From: a virus
Length of the DNA stretch: 43,978 nt
Strand: one strand, 5' to 3'
Virus record (IMG/VR): IMGVR_UViG_3300028372_000015
Span: 1-43,978 of that record
Shown here: positions 30,104 to 39,366 of the stretch, one piece after another
How the letters are laid out: the number at the start of each line of letters is the position of its first letter
How positions within the stretch are numbered: position 1 is the stretch's first letter
Notes under the pieces: model-generated
Database searches by the model: none
Told to the model about the DNA's origin: nothing
The model's input: the letters and a program-made list of their open reading frames with translations, nothing else
Translations under genes and position numbers: made by a program

Positions 30104-31541
30104 TACTTCTCCGGGCGTCTATACTCGCGAACTTGATCAGTCTTTCCGCGCAAACCCCGTATCTGGGAATGTGGGTGGGATTGTCCTGACGGCGAGCAGA
30201 GGCCCTCTGGATATCACATTAGTATCATCCGAGCGAGACTTCATCCGTATCTACGGTGAGCCCAGCTTGGATAACCCCTCTATGTACGCGGCACTGTCGT
30301 TCGTACAGAAAGTGGGTGGCATGAACGTAAAACGGGTAATCGTCGATGCAACCGCATCCACTGGAATCTATACTCCAGTCGCCGATGACTTACTCACATT
30401 CACCGCAGCAAGCCCAGGGGCATGGGGGAATAGTGTCGTCGTCAGCTTCGCAGAATATACCGACGATGCTGACCTATTTTACATTGATATCACCGACGGA
30501 TCTGTTAAAGAGCGGTTTCTGGTATCACTGGATCCAACCAAACGTGATGGATTTGGCAATTCGGTCTACATCGAAGATGTTCTCAATGTTCGCTCATTCT
30601 TGACTACAGTGGATCATGATGTAACGATAATTGATCCGATAGATCTGGCCGAGACCGTTGAATTGACTGGCGGTACAGATGATACCACCCCTGTATCTGA
30701 CTCCGAGGTCATCCTTGGTTGGGCAGATTTTGATCAGGTGGAAACCGTTAGCGTAGATTACTTGATCAACGCCGGTTTCACTGAAGCGGCTGTCCACGGG
30801 ACGATGGTATCTCTTGCCGAGTCTCGTAAAGATTGCTTTGCGGTACTGGACACGACTGACCTTACCAGTGCAACTGATATTGAATCGTACCGGAAGACGA
30901 CTTCCAATCAGAACTCTTCCTACGCGGCTTATTACGCTGGATGGATCGATATCTTTGACGCTTACACCGGTCGCAATGTATCTATACCTCCAAGTGGTCA
31001 TGTTGCAGCAGTTTTTGCATTGACACAGACCAACTACAATCCGTGGGATGCTCCTGCTGGTTTACAGCGCGGTGTTATTTCCGGTGCTGGTGTTCGCGGT
31101 GTCTCCAAGATCTGGAGTGAAGCTGAACGGGACTTGTTTTATACGGCTCAGATTAACCCAATCCAGCAATTTCCGGGAACGGGTATCGTGGTCTGGGGTC
31201 AGAAAACATCACTGACCTCGATTTCTGCGTTTAACCGCATCAACACTCGCCTACTGTTCAGTTATGTTCGTTCTAGTTTGCGTGTAGCGCTGCGTCCGTT
31301 TGTGTTCCAGGCCAATACGGCATTTACCAGGAGTTCAGTACAATCATTGTGCTTTAACTTCATGGAAGATATTCGTAACAACCAAGGGGTAACGGACTTC
31401 CGTGTTGTGGTTGAAGAGATCAACACGCCGCAGGTTATCGATTCAAACCAACTTCTAGTTGAAGTATGGATCAAACCAACGTCGTATGCAGAGTTTGTTC
31501 GTTTGGATACTATTGCTATCCCGACTGGTCAGGACTTCTGA
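30093..31541 (+). CDS. 18: Tail sheath protein, T4 gp18
   Basis: The 482-residue protein starts SFNTSPGVYTRELD, the classical sheath N-terminus, and continues with RGPLDITLVSSERDFIRIYG, another sheath hallmark. The C-terminal part has the conserved RVALRPFVFQANTAFTR and RNNQGVTDFRVV segments that lock subunits to each other and the tube. It contracts on infection to drive the tube through the envelope. It is shorter than T4 gp18 (659), so the variable outer domain is reduced. Hairpins follow the stop. Confidence 0.95.
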   Translation: MSFNTSPGVYTRELDQSFRANPVSGNVGGIVLTASRGPLDITLVSSERDFIRIYGEPSLDNPSMYAALSFVQKVGGMNVKRVIVDATASTGIYTPVADDLLTFTAASPGAWGNSVVVSFAEYTDDADLFYIDITDGSVKERFLVSLDPTKRDGFGNSVYIEDVLNVRSFLTTVDHDVTIIDPIDLAETVELTGGTDDTTPVSDSEVILGWADFDQVETVSVDYLINAGFTEAAVHGTMVSLAESRKDCFAVLDTTDLTSATDIESYRKTTSNQNSSYAAYYAGWIDIFDAYTGRNVSIPPSGHVAAVFALTQTNYNPWDAPAGLQRGVISGAGVRGVSKIWSEAERDLFYTAQINPIQQFPGTGIVVWGQKTSLTSISAFNRINTRLLFSYVRSSLRVALRPFVFQANTAFTRSSVQSLCFNFMEDIRNNQGVTDFRVVVEEINTPQVIDSNQLLVEVWIKPTSYAEFVRLDTIAIPTGQDF

Positions 31542-31587
31542 TCACCGGGTGATCGAACAAAGGCCGTAACTAAGTGGTCTTTGTTCG
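31540..31587 (+). terminator. Hairpin pair between sheath and tube genes
   Basis: A small hairpin GATCAC/GTGATC overlaps the gp18 stop. It is followed by a 12-bp stem CGAACAAAGGCC (31554-31565) with GGTCTTTGTTCG (31576-31587). There is no T run, so it may be an RNA processing or stability element rather than a true terminator. Confidence 0.55.
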
Positions 31588-31594
31588 CCGATGG

Positions 31595-31602
31595 CTAAAT
31601 AA
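31595..31602 (+). promoter_or_regulatory. Late promoter octamer CTAAATAA
   Basis: CTAAATAA is 43 bases upstream of the tail tube start and gives that highly needed protein its own transcript. Confidence 0.6.
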
Positions 31603-31645
31603 CAATGAACTCGCTTTGCTGCGCTAAAACTATTAGGAGTTAAAC

Positions 31646-32143
31646 ATGGCAACTATCGAAGATGTAAGAGGGATTACCCCACAGATGAACTTTGAGTGGG
31701 AGGTTGATATCCTTGGTCCTTCTACTGGTGGTGAGTCTGCTCTGACCATTCATGCACAAACAGTAACCATTCCAGAAACCTCTCTGGATATTATTGAAAT
31801 GAACTTTAAATCAGAAAAGACGACACACGCTGGCCGCACATCAAGCCCGCGTACAATGACCATTGGCTTTATTGAAGACCAAAACCTGACTGTTTATAAG
31901 TTCTTCAAGAATTGGTTAAACCTGATTCACAATGAATTTTCGGGCGGTGGTGTGAACCGTGCTGGGTATATCGCTGGCATTAACATTTCACACTTAGAGA
32001 AAGATTCGACTACGGTATCGGCACTCCACACTATTCTCGGTGCTTATCCGACGAGCTTGGGGGATGTGTCTCTGAGCTATGACAATTCAGAAATCATGAC
32101 CGTCGAAGTTACTTTTTCATTCCAAAACCACAGTGTAGCTTGA
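31646..32143 (+). CDS. 19: Tail tube protein, T4 gp19
   Basis: The 165-residue protein is the size of T4 gp19 (163) and has its pattern: an N-terminal loop, paired strands around VTIPETSLDIIEMN, a central helix (YKFFKNWLNLIHNE) and the closing GAYPTSLGDVSLSYDN. Six copies per ring build the inner tube through which DNA passes. It has its own late promoter and TTAGGAG binding site, and a strong terminator after it, as expected for a protein needed in high amount. Confidence 0.92.
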   Translation: MATIEDVRGITPQMNFEWEVDILGPSTGGESALTIHAQTVTIPETSLDIIEMNFKSEKTTHAGRTSSPRTMTIGFIEDQNLTVYKFFKNWLNLIHNEFSGGGVNRAGYIAGINISHLEKDSTTVSALHTILGAYPTSLGDVSLSYDNSEIMTVEVTFSFQNHSVA

Positions 32144-32160
32144 CACCTTCAGAAAACTTA

Positions 32161-32185
32161 AAAGCGCCTACGGGCGCTTTTTTTT
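32161..32185 (+). terminator. Rho-independent terminator after gp19
   Basis: The stem AAAGCGCC (32161-32168), loop TACG and GGCGCTTT (32173-32180) is followed by more T residues. This is a textbook terminator that isolates the tail tube transcript. Confidence 0.92.
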
Positions 32186-32189
32186 GCGA

Positions 32190-32197
32190 CTAAATAA
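32190..32197 (+). promoter_or_regulatory. Late promoter octamer CTAAATAA
   Basis: CTAAATAA follows the gp19 terminator at once and is 23 bases before the next gene's TTG start at 32221. Confidence 0.65.
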
Positions 32198-32220
32198 AGT
32201 GGTAACCCAGAGGATTGATA

Positions 32221-32787
32221 TTGATTTCTCCAGAACTCATTTTTGACATTGGCCAAACGTTCACTAACGAGCGCGGTAGGATTCTGTTAAAAGAACCGCA
32301 ACGCTCCTATATGTGGGAAGCCTATATCCTTGATCCCAAGCCGCGTGGTGGGGATGAGGTCAAGTTGTATATGATATCGGGATTCGTCCCCGCTAGTACC
32401 AATGAGCCTATTCGCGGACGATTCATGGGTCAACAGTACGTGAATACTGGGTATGAGACATCCATGAATGTGTTTACCACTACTTTGTGGGACGATGATA
32501 CTTTATTCTCTTATCGATACATGCAGGAATGGATCAACCAGATCAATGATCCCGTCGCCGGTAGGAATGCCGGTAGGGCAGCAAAGCGAGATCTCGTTCT
32601 AATCACTAAGAATAACTTCGATAACCGGGCTACCGGAACTTTTTCATTGATCGGGTGTTATCCTACAGAGCTGGCAGCAGCTCCATTAGACTATTCCAAT
32701 AGCAGCAATTTTACGTTCGATGTGACGTTGGTTTTCGATCACAAATTCATGAATGACACCGCAGAATCCTATAGGTTCGACGAATGA
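32221..32787 (+). CDS. Tail tube-like protein 2 (tube initiator candidate), TTG start
   Basis: I choose TTG 32221 because AGAGGA lies 6 bases upstream; the TTG at 32215 abuts that site. The 188-residue product has the gp19 fold pattern: a YMWEAYI strand, the central helix FSYRYMQEWINQIND and the late GCYPTELAAAPLDYS, which matches gp19 GAYPTSL..VSLSYD. T4 makes two further tube-fold proteins, gp54 and gp48, which cap the baseplate and start tube growth; this is a candidate for one of them. Confidence 0.7.
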   Translation: MISPELIFDIGQTFTNERGRILLKEPQRSYMWEAYILDPKPRGGDEVKLYMISGFVPASTNEPIRGRFMGQQYVNTGYETSMNVFTTTLWDDDTLFSYRYMQEWINQINDPVAGRNAGRAAKRDLVLITKNNFDNRATGTFSLIGCYPTELAAAPLDYSNSSNFTFDVTLVFDHKFMNDTAESYRFDE

Positions 32788-33524
32788 GCTTTAACTACGA
32801 AGAATCATATCAACTGAAAAAAGCAATGGAGCCTGCCCGTGCTTATCTTTGGCGGGTGGTGTTGCCTGATATCAGAGAGTCGAGTGGTCGTATCTCTGGA
32901 TCCCCATCTATGATATGGGCGAACAACAATGCCAGACCGAATAACCTATACGTGAACATGAAAGAGCTAAACACTCGGGTGACGGAAGTTTCGACTCCTT
33001 ACTTTACAATAGAAACTCGGAAGAACATATCGGGCGCGTCATATTGGTACAGTCCAACTCACAATGACATCGCATCGATTTCTATGACCATGATGGAAGA
33101 CCAGAGCGGTTCTACCTTTCGGTACATTGATGCATGGAAAAATATGATGATGAACTCCAATGGTACCTATAACCCCCCGGCTTTCTTCAAAAAAGAGATT
33201 TATATGTATCGTCTGAATTTGATGAAAAAAGACTTTCAGGTGTTTAAGTATGTCGGCTACTTTCCGAATGAGGTAGCTGAAGTTTCCAACAGCTACGAAG
33301 AAAACTCTTTGCTCAAATACCAGATCAGCTTTACTGGCGACTCGATGTCACATACCCATATACAGGAAGCGGACTTTGACCGATACTTTGGAAGTACGGA
33401 TGGATACTCTCGCCTTCAGAAGAAGTTGATGGACGTGGAACTAAATGCGCCTAGGGTACTGGATAATCTGGTAGACGATGCACTGTCCGGTATTGGTATA
33501 AACCTACTGCGAAAAATCATCTAA
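32784..33524 (+). CDS. Tail tube-like protein 3 (tube initiator candidate)
   Basis: The 246-residue product also follows the tube pattern: AYLWRVVLPD strand, helix STFRYIDAWKNMMMN and VGYFPNEVAEVSNSYEE near residue 155, equal to the GxYPTxL motif of gp19. About 60 extra residues at the C-terminus are helical. The start overlaps the previous stop (ATGA). A baseplate-to-tube adaptor role (gp54-like) is likely from fold pattern and position. Confidence 0.7.
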   Translation: MSFNYEESYQLKKAMEPARAYLWRVVLPDIRESSGRISGSPSMIWANNNARPNNLYVNMKELNTRVTEVSTPYFTIETRKNISGASYWYSPTHNDIASISMTMMEDQSGSTFRYIDAWKNMMMNSNGTYNPPAFFKKEIYMYRLNLMKKDFQVFKYVGYFPNEVAEVSNSYEENSLLKYQISFTGDSMSHTHIQEADFDRYFGSTDGYSRLQKKLMDVELNAPRVLDNLVDDALSGIGINLLRKII

Positions 33525-33528
33525 ATAG
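33521..33528 (+). promoter_or_regulatory. Late promoter octamer CTAAATAG
   Basis: CTAAATAG overlaps the stop codon of the previous gene and is 28 bases before the ATG at 33557. Confidence 0.6.
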
Positions 33529-33556
33529 AAAGTAATGCAAATCCAAAGGGGGAATT

Positions 33557-34456
33557 ATGCAGCAACTCAAAACCGAACGTCCTAAACGTAAAAAATCACC
33601 AATGGAGGTTAGCCCTGCCGAAGAAGTTATAGACACCCCGGTAGATGAAGCAACGGATGATGATTTCTACGGCTATACCGATCAAAGCTATGAAGATGAC
33701 CATGATCCGAGCGACAACTCCATGGGTAACATCATCGACCTCCCCAGTAAGGGAATGCTTGGGTACCCAGGCGAAGTTACCTACCGGGAGATCATGGCGG
33801 GTGATGAAGAGATCCTCAAAACGTCTACAGCGAAGAATTTCCATCGTACTGTTAACAAGGTACTGAAGTCGATCTGCAACGCGCCAGAACACTTTGACGA
33901 GATTTCATTGCATGATCGGGATTACATCATCAGCTATATCTGGGCCAACACCTATGGTAGCAAAAAAACATTTGATGTTACTTGCTCCAAATGCAGCGCC
34001 AAGGAAGAGGTCACGGTTGATATGACCCAAATCCAGGTGGATGATATCAAAGAAAGCTACAAGAAAGACTTCAAGTTGGTTATCAAGAAGAAGAATAAGG
34101 AGATCTTCCTTCGTTACAGTTGCATTCGTGATGAAAACAACTGCGAGAAGTTCTTTATTGACCATCCGGATTCCGGTGATACAAAGGATTTCGTGATGAT
34201 GTGTTTTGCTATCAACTTCAAGCAACCCATGGATATCTCGGAACGAGTCCGGTGGATGAAGGAAAACGCTAGTGCGAAAGAGATGCAGACCATCAAGGCA
34301 TTTCATAGTCACTTCAGATTTGGTATGGATACCCAATACGATCATGTTTGTTCAAAGTGTGAGGGGGTCACTAATACCTATATACCCTTTCACCCCCAGG
34401 ACGTTATCGCCCCTGAGTTACAAACAGATTTTGAGGAACTACTACACGCTCAGTAA
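33557..34456 (+). CDS. Baseplate/tail assembly protein with zinc-ribbon cysteines (gp26-like)
   Basis: The 299-residue protein has an acidic start, then IIDLPSKGMLGYPGEVTYREI (in parts: LPSKGMLGYPGE, then EEILKTST), a pattern of T4 baseplate assembly proteins related to gp26. Two CxxC pairs, CSKCSAKEE (about residue 143) and CSKCEGVTN (about 268), could bind zinc. It lies upstream of the tape measure, the usual place of tail assembly chaperones. The reading frame +1 stays open past its stop and encodes a chaperone-like tail, so a longer frameshift product is possible. Confidence 0.6.
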   Translation: MQQLKTERPKRKKSPMEVSPAEEVIDTPVDEATDDDFYGYTDQSYEDDHDPSDNSMGNIIDLPSKGMLGYPGEVTYREIMAGDEEILKTSTAKNFHRTVNKVLKSICNAPEHFDEISLHDRDYIISYIWANTYGSKKTFDVTCSKCSAKEEVTVDMTQIQVDDIKESYKKDFKLVIKKKNKEIFLRYSCIRDENNCEKFFIDHPDSGDTKDFVMMCFAINFKQPMDISERVRWMKENASAKEMQTIKAFHSHFRFGMDTQYDHVCSKCEGVTNTYIPFHPQDVIAPELQTDFEELLHAQ

Positions 34457-34583
34457 GTTTCTCAAGATCGGGATAGAGGATGCGCGTAAGATGCCGATGG
34501 TTATTATGCGCTACTATATGGAAGAGCTCGGTAAGGATGTAAACAATAAAGATCCGATCCTTATACCCCAGAGGTTGATGTGA
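34413..34583 (+). other. Possible frameshift extension of the assembly protein
   Basis: This +1 frame overlaps the end of the 33557-34456 gene and runs to a TGA at 34583. It reads NYYTLSKFLKIG, then EDARKMPMVIMRYYMEELG, a helical pattern that ends many gp26-type or chaperone proteins. A free start at ATG 34482 with AGAGG upstream would give only about 30 residues. Either a +1 (or -2) ribosomal frameshift, or a separate small gene, or a sequence error could explain it. Confidence 0.5.
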
Positions 34584-34585
34584 AA

Positions 34586-34593
34586 CTAAATAG
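34586..34593 (+). promoter_or_regulatory. Late promoter octamer CTAAATAG
   Basis: CTAAATAG is 25 bases before the ATG of the gene at 34619, directly after the possible frameshift extension. Confidence 0.6.
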
Positions 34594-34618
34594 GGATGTA
34601 ACTTATTGAGGACATCGG

Positions 34619-36550
34619 ATGAAACTCGTTATTGAACACTTCCAGAAATACGCTCTGAAAGCGGTTGGAGATATTGCCAAGAGCTCTAACATGCTTTCAG
34701 AATCCCAACATGCAGAGCTTTTTGGCGACATAATTCACGTAGTCGAAGGCGAAACCGATCCCGATCGGTACGGTCACGGTATCGAATATACCATTTTTCG
34801 AACTGTATGGGATGATCCTATACGGTTTCCTTCCTATGCAGACATGTACGATGCCCTCCATCCGGAGAAAATCGACCCACCTAAAGATAAATCAAAAGCG
34901 ATCACCCGCGCAGTAACCCACTTCAAGAAGTTTAAAAGTGATATGGGTTCTTCTTTTAGGGATCAACAAGAGCGTCTGGAATGGCGGATTGAAGAGCTAT
35001 CAACAAAAGAGGGCCGCGAAGCTAAACGGGGAGAGAAAATAAATCCCGGTAACCGGTCAGCCAAAGAAGATACTCGGATCAAGAAGATCAATGATGCCGA
35101 ATTGTTTCCCGGTAAATTCTATACGAATAAAACAAAAATACCTTCACGTAATTGGTATGCCTGGTGGGCTGTATGGAGACGTCGCCAGCAGTCTGTTCCG
35201 CCCAATCCATCATCCAAGATTTTGGATCTTTCTCATCTCGGTACTCGGTGGGAGAAGCATTTCGTGATGGGATATTCCATGGATCAAAGTACTACCTATG
35301 AGGTTTGGTATAACACCTACAACAGCTCGTTCTCGGTTCATGATAAGAACGGCAATCCCGTACTTGATTCTGCACCCACAGTACGCCAGGCTATTAGTGG
35401 GATGTTTACTATCATCGCTAAGGTATCTGACATGGATTCTACGTACATCCGGCAGGTACGCGGGTCTGTAGATAAAGCATTTACCCATACGCTCGACCAG
35501 AAAGCATTCCAGGCCGATGCCGAAGTAGTGAAAAAAGCAGAAAAAGAAGAAAAGAAAACTCGGGCCGACAACAAACGTGCTGAAGACGAGATCAACCAAC
35601 AGGCGAAGTCCAGCCAAGCATGGAAGGAATTTAAGGCTAACAACTTCAAAGTACCAGAAGATGAAAGCTCTTATACCTCTCAGGCGGCACCTTCTGGGAG
35701 TGCCGGTGCCGGTGCCGGTGCAGAAGATGCCGATCTGCGTCAGCGAATTGCCGGTACATTGGACGGATCGTATAATGATTCAGAAGGTGCCTTCGCTTCT
35801 CGTAAAGACAACAAAGAGACATCTACTAGAAAGAAAAATATGGCGGCGAAAGACCGTAGAGCAGTTAACGACAAAATGGGTAATTGGAGTAATGGGATAT
35901 CGTCCAGTTTTTCCGAAGCCAAGATAATCGAGCTGGAGGAGTCTATTGTCTCTGGCGACGAACTCACCGACGCGAGCAACAATCCGTTGTACAGCAGAGA
36001 AGCAAACCAGCGATCAGTTGTTGCCATGAGCCAGGCCGATAACAGCATGACGAAGCAAATGTTGAGCTCTGATATTATCGGCAGTGTAGAGCAGTATGAT
36101 AAAACGAAATTCAACACCAGCCCGTCCGTATTCAAACGACTGGCAGTGAAGATGTTTCCATTTCTGCGTTCGCGTAAGGCAAATATCCAAACCCCGGTGA
36201 ATACAAAGTCAGTTATCGGATTGCCGTCAAGAGTCCGTGGTAGGTTACATGGGGTCGATGTTCGTGCTGATTTCGTGACAGGATTCTCTTTGGGCAGTAT
36301 TGATATGGAAGTGTGGTATGTCCAGGAGCTCGACCTATATGATTCGAGTAATCTTCTCAAGAAGTTCTCTGTATCAAAACAGAAAGCTGGTTTCTATGTA
36401 TATGATGTTAAGTCCATGCAGTTGATCCAGAAAGACATTCCCTATTTCCGTTTGGCATTGCAAACGGTGTTCCTGAAGATTGGAGCGCCTATGCCAGATC
36501 AAAATACATCCGACAGAAGTAGAGACGACAGAGGTAGGTCTAATCGATGA
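34619..36550 (+). CDS. Large virion-region protein with an internal repeat
   Basis: I do not recognise this 643-residue protein. It has a Trp/Arg-rich part near 180-195 (WYAWWAVWRRRQQ), a Lys/Glu coiled coil near 300-340 and a Gly/Ala linker near 365-373. Two similar modules are visible: FVMGYS...YEVWY...SFSVHD (about 219-245) and FVTGFS...MEVWY...GFYVYD (about 558-600), each followed by a helix with R.A. Their positions, one before and one after the linker, suggest a duplicated domain. It precedes the tape measure and overlaps its start by four bases; a tail or hub role is likely from context. Confidence 0.7.
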   Translation: MKLVIEHFQKYALKAVGDIAKSSNMLSESQHAELFGDIIHVVEGETDPDRYGHGIEYTIFRTVWDDPIRFPSYADMYDALHPEKIDPPKDKSKAITRAVTHFKKFKSDMGSSFRDQQERLEWRIEELSTKEGREAKRGEKINPGNRSAKEDTRIKKINDAELFPGKFYTNKTKIPSRNWYAWWAVWRRRQQSVPPNPSSKILDLSHLGTRWEKHFVMGYSMDQSTTYEVWYNTYNSSFSVHDKNGNPVLDSAPTVRQAISGMFTIIAKVSDMDSTYIRQVRGSVDKAFTHTLDQKAFQADAEVVKKAEKEEKKTRADNKRAEDEINQQAKSSQAWKEFKANNFKVPEDESSYTSQAAPSGSAGAGAGAEDADLRQRIAGTLDGSYNDSEGAFASRKDNKETSTRKKNMAAKDRRAVNDKMGNWSNGISSSFSEAKIIELEESIVSGDELTDASNNPLYSREANQRSVVAMSQADNSMTKQMLSSDIIGSVEQYDKTKFNTSPSVFKRLAVKMFPFLRSRKANIQTPVNTKSVIGLPSRVRGRLHGVDVRADFVTGFSLGSIDMEVWYVQELDLYDSSNLLKKFSVSKQKAGFYVYDVKSMQLIQKDIPYFRLALQTVFLKIGAPMPDQNTSDRSRDDRGRSNR

Positions 36551-39366
36551 TATCATTTGATGACGATGAAAAAAGATCGATTGGGGGGATTTATAAAAAT
36601 TCTTCCGATGATTTTGGTCAGGCGTCAAAGAACTCCGACGTGAGAGCCGGTTCATCTGGCGTAGAATCCGCATTTTCTGAAAAGAAATCGGAAAAGAGCG
36701 GCAATAGTTCAGTGTCAAGTCGTGGAGAACAAACAGTCTCTACCATACTGTCCGAATCTGACGACGAAGCGTTTGAGCCACTGATCGACCAAATGAGATC
36801 GAGCGTATTTACGGTAACCGTAGAGAACGCCAGGGCTGACTTTATTGCACCACTGTCCAACGTATTGGTAGATATCAGTGAGCACGAGCGCACCCAACAA
36901 TTCAAACGCGACTTCGAATTTCAATCTCTGTTTGGTAGGGCGCTCGTTTCGCTTCAAAAAATTCAGGATTCAACTAGCTTATTCGTCCGCCCCCAAGGGT
37001 TCATTGGTAATATCTTCGAAAAATTGTTTGTATCAAGACGCCGAGAGGGTATGTCTGTGGTCAATGCGATATTGGAGCAGACTAATTTCATGCGAACGGG
37101 TAAGTTGGATCGAGATCGCGGATTTTTTGAAAGCATCTTCGAGCCACAGGCAATAGGTAGAGGGTTCTTAAAATTGGCCACCGGTTTTGGGATTGGTCGA
37201 GATAAAGCAGCAGAAGCGGATCGAAAAAAAGCGAACGGAGAACAACTCAGTTTCCTTGAACGGATCTCTTCTGGAGTCTACCAGGACATAACATTTCAGA
37301 ATCATAGCGAAGTTGCAGAAAAAACAAGAGGCGAAACGTTACTGGCGGCGATACAAACCCAAACATCCGATGACTGGGAAAATGCCCTCTACCTAAGTGA
37401 ATCTATTAACGGAAGGCTTAGTGGGGTTGAATCGGGCATCATTGGTGCAATCCATCACGGAATTGCGGACCCGCTGTTCAGTATCGCTAATGATGTGCCA
37501 CTGATAGATATTAATCCCGATCTGGATTTCTCATTCGATCGCGATACCTCCGAATCGGTTGGTCGTGAAAAGACCATGGTCGAAGTTCTTAAGGAACAGT
37601 TTCTGGTAATGCAGGAAGAGCTGCCAAAACTAACCGACCAAATGAGAGAGCTGTTGAGTAATGGTGGAGGTGGAGGATCTGTCGGTGGGTTTGGTGCAGG
37701 TGCAGCATCGGCTGGCATCACCGGGTGGCTTATGCGTAGTTTAGGCGGGGGTAGGGGAGGAGGACCACGGGTTGGTCTGCTCACAAGGCTAATGACTGGG
37801 TTCCGCGATATGTTTGGTGCTCTTGGCCGGATACGGTTACCGTGGTTAGCCACCGCAGCGGCAGCAGTCGGTCTGTACGGGGCTACACAGAATTCTGCCG
37901 AGGATAACATCCAGTTGGGCGGAAGTATTGTCGGCGGGGTCGCAGGAGCTAAAGGTGGCGCGATGGCTGGAAGTTTTGCTGGTCCCGTTGGAACCGTCGT
38001 TGGTGGTATTCTCGGGGGCACCGCCGGGTTTATCGTTGGCGAAAATCTCGGTGAGATGATCGGTGGACTGCTAAGTGACAGTGTATATGAAACATTGTCA
38101 GAAGATATCGATGATCAATCTAAAACCGGTGCCGGACGGTTTGTAAAAAGCGCATTTAACGTTATGGGATCTGTATGGGATATGACTGCGGCTTATGCAG
38201 GTCCGTTAATGTCTGATGTATGGGATACCACTAAAAGTGCTTCTTCTTCTGCCTTCCAATGGGTCACGGATGCTACCAAAGATTTTGCCATCGGTGGAGC
38301 TAAAAGATTCGGTAACCTGTTTGTGGATTCCGTGTCTGATGTATCCGGCTTAGTAGGTACTACTTTACTCAATGGAGTCACGGCTGGTATACCAGCACTC
38401 GGCGGATTAATATGGAAAACGGCTGAATGGTACATAGAAGAGTTCAGTCCTGCAATGTTCAGTCTCTTTGGTAACCTGCTGGCGGGCATTGGAGATTTTT
38501 CGCTTACCGTACTCGGACGTATTTGGGGTGGTATAAAAGATAAAACCTCTTCGTTGTTTGCACCGGGCGGAATTTTCGGTCCAGCGGAGAGAGATAATCA
38601 AGATCCGGAGTGGTGGAGGGTTACCGCCGAGGATAACTCGTTATACTCAAGTATGCCGGGTGCCGGGTCACGGGCAGTAAATAATAACAGGGATCGGGCC
38701 GAGGCGTTCTACACGCGATGGATGTCTGAAAATCTGGATTTCAATCCAGTCAATCCAGGTTCCGATCGTAGTAATGAAACTGAAATCACCATCCCAATGA
38801 AAGACCCCAGAATGCCGTCGGCAAACTTGTTGGATATGATGAGGGATGGGCGTGATCGCCCGAATGTAGCTCCTGGAAGATCCATTACTGATGTAGACTC
38901 AAGAAATATTCGTCGTCCTGAAGAATCCTGGTGGTCGAAGCTGATGAATAATTCGCCCAGTGAAGCAACTCCGAATATGGGCGATCAAGGAAGCTCGGCT
39001 GATAGTGCATTTGCACCAGTGACATCTCCGGATACACCGACAAATAATGCGAATTCGGTGGATAATGTCAACGAAGTTGGTTCCCGAGATTATAAGGAGG
39101 TTGCCTTACGGTACAGCCAAAAAGCATGGCAGGATGCGGCGGAAGCAAGCCAGGCGGAATACCAAAGGATATTGCAAGAGACTCTAAATATTGATGCATC
39201 AATAGTAAAAATACTGGAACGGGCAAACTCCACAGCAGAATTGACAAAGGCAGAGGTAACTAAAATGGTCGACGCTTTGAAGAATCGGCCAGATTCGTCG
39301 AATGGCGCTGGACAGGTAATTCCAGATTTCAATACTTCGTGGACAATATTGGGGATGGGCGAGTAA
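36547..39366 (+). CDS. Putative tail tape measure protein
   Basis: At 939 residues this is the longest gene, in the tape measure place between the assembly protein and baseplate hub genes. It has a polar N-terminus (1-80), charged helices, a Gly-rich linker (about 375-390), and a hydrophobic Gly/Ala region (about 435-500, with SIVGGVAGAKGGAMAG and GTVVGGILGGTAGF) of the kind that crosses the inner membrane on ejection. The last 100 residues are helical. T4 gp29 has the same role with a shorter chain (590); no direct sequence match to gp29 is visible. Confidence 0.68.
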   Translation: MISFDDDEKRSIGGIYKNSSDDFGQASKNSDVRAGSSGVESAFSEKKSEKSGNSSVSSRGEQTVSTILSESDDEAFEPLIDQMRSSVFTVTVENARADFIAPLSNVLVDISEHERTQQFKRDFEFQSLFGRALVSLQKIQDSTSLFVRPQGFIGNIFEKLFVSRRREGMSVVNAILEQTNFMRTGKLDRDRGFFESIFEPQAIGRGFLKLATGFGIGRDKAAEADRKKANGEQLSFLERISSGVYQDITFQNHSEVAEKTRGETLLAAIQTQTSDDWENALYLSESINGRLSGVESGIIGAIHHGIADPLFSIANDVPLIDINPDLDFSFDRDTSESVGREKTMVEVLKEQFLVMQEELPKLTDQMRELLSNGGGGGSVGGFGAGAASAGITGWLMRSLGGGRGGGPRVGLLTRLMTGFRDMFGALGRIRLPWLATAAAAVGLYGATQNSAEDNIQLGGSIVGGVAGAKGGAMAGSFAGPVGTVVGGILGGTAGFIVGENLGEMIGGLLSDSVYETLSEDIDDQSKTGAGRFVKSAFNVMGSVWDMTAAYAGPLMSDVWDTTKSASSSAFQWVTDATKDFAIGGAKRFGNLFVDSVSDVSGLVGTTLLNGVTAGIPALGGLIWKTAEWYIEEFSPAMFSLFGNLLAGIGDFSLTVLGRIWGGIKDKTSSLFAPGGIFGPAERDNQDPEWWRVTAEDNSLYSSMPGAGSRAVNNNRDRAEAFYTRWMSENLDFNPVNPGSDRSNETEITIPMKDPRMPSANLLDMMRDGRDRPNVAPGRSITDVDSRNIRRPEESWWSKLMNNSPSEATPNMGDQGSSADSAFAPVTSPDTPTNNANSVDNVNEVGSRDYKEVALRYSQKAWQDAAEASQAEYQRILQETLNIDASIVKILERANSTAELTKAEVTKMVDALKNRPDSSNGAGQVIPDFNTSWTILGMGE

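Noticed and set aside
35740-36360. A 206-residue minus-strand frame
   Set aside because: It lies wholly inside the plus-strand gene at 34619-36550 and lacks a binding site or recognisable motif.
37455-38021. A 188-residue Pro/Ala-rich frame on the minus strand
   Set aside because: It is the mirror of the Gly-rich region of the tape measure gene; it has no binding site and its composition is only the complement of Gly codons.
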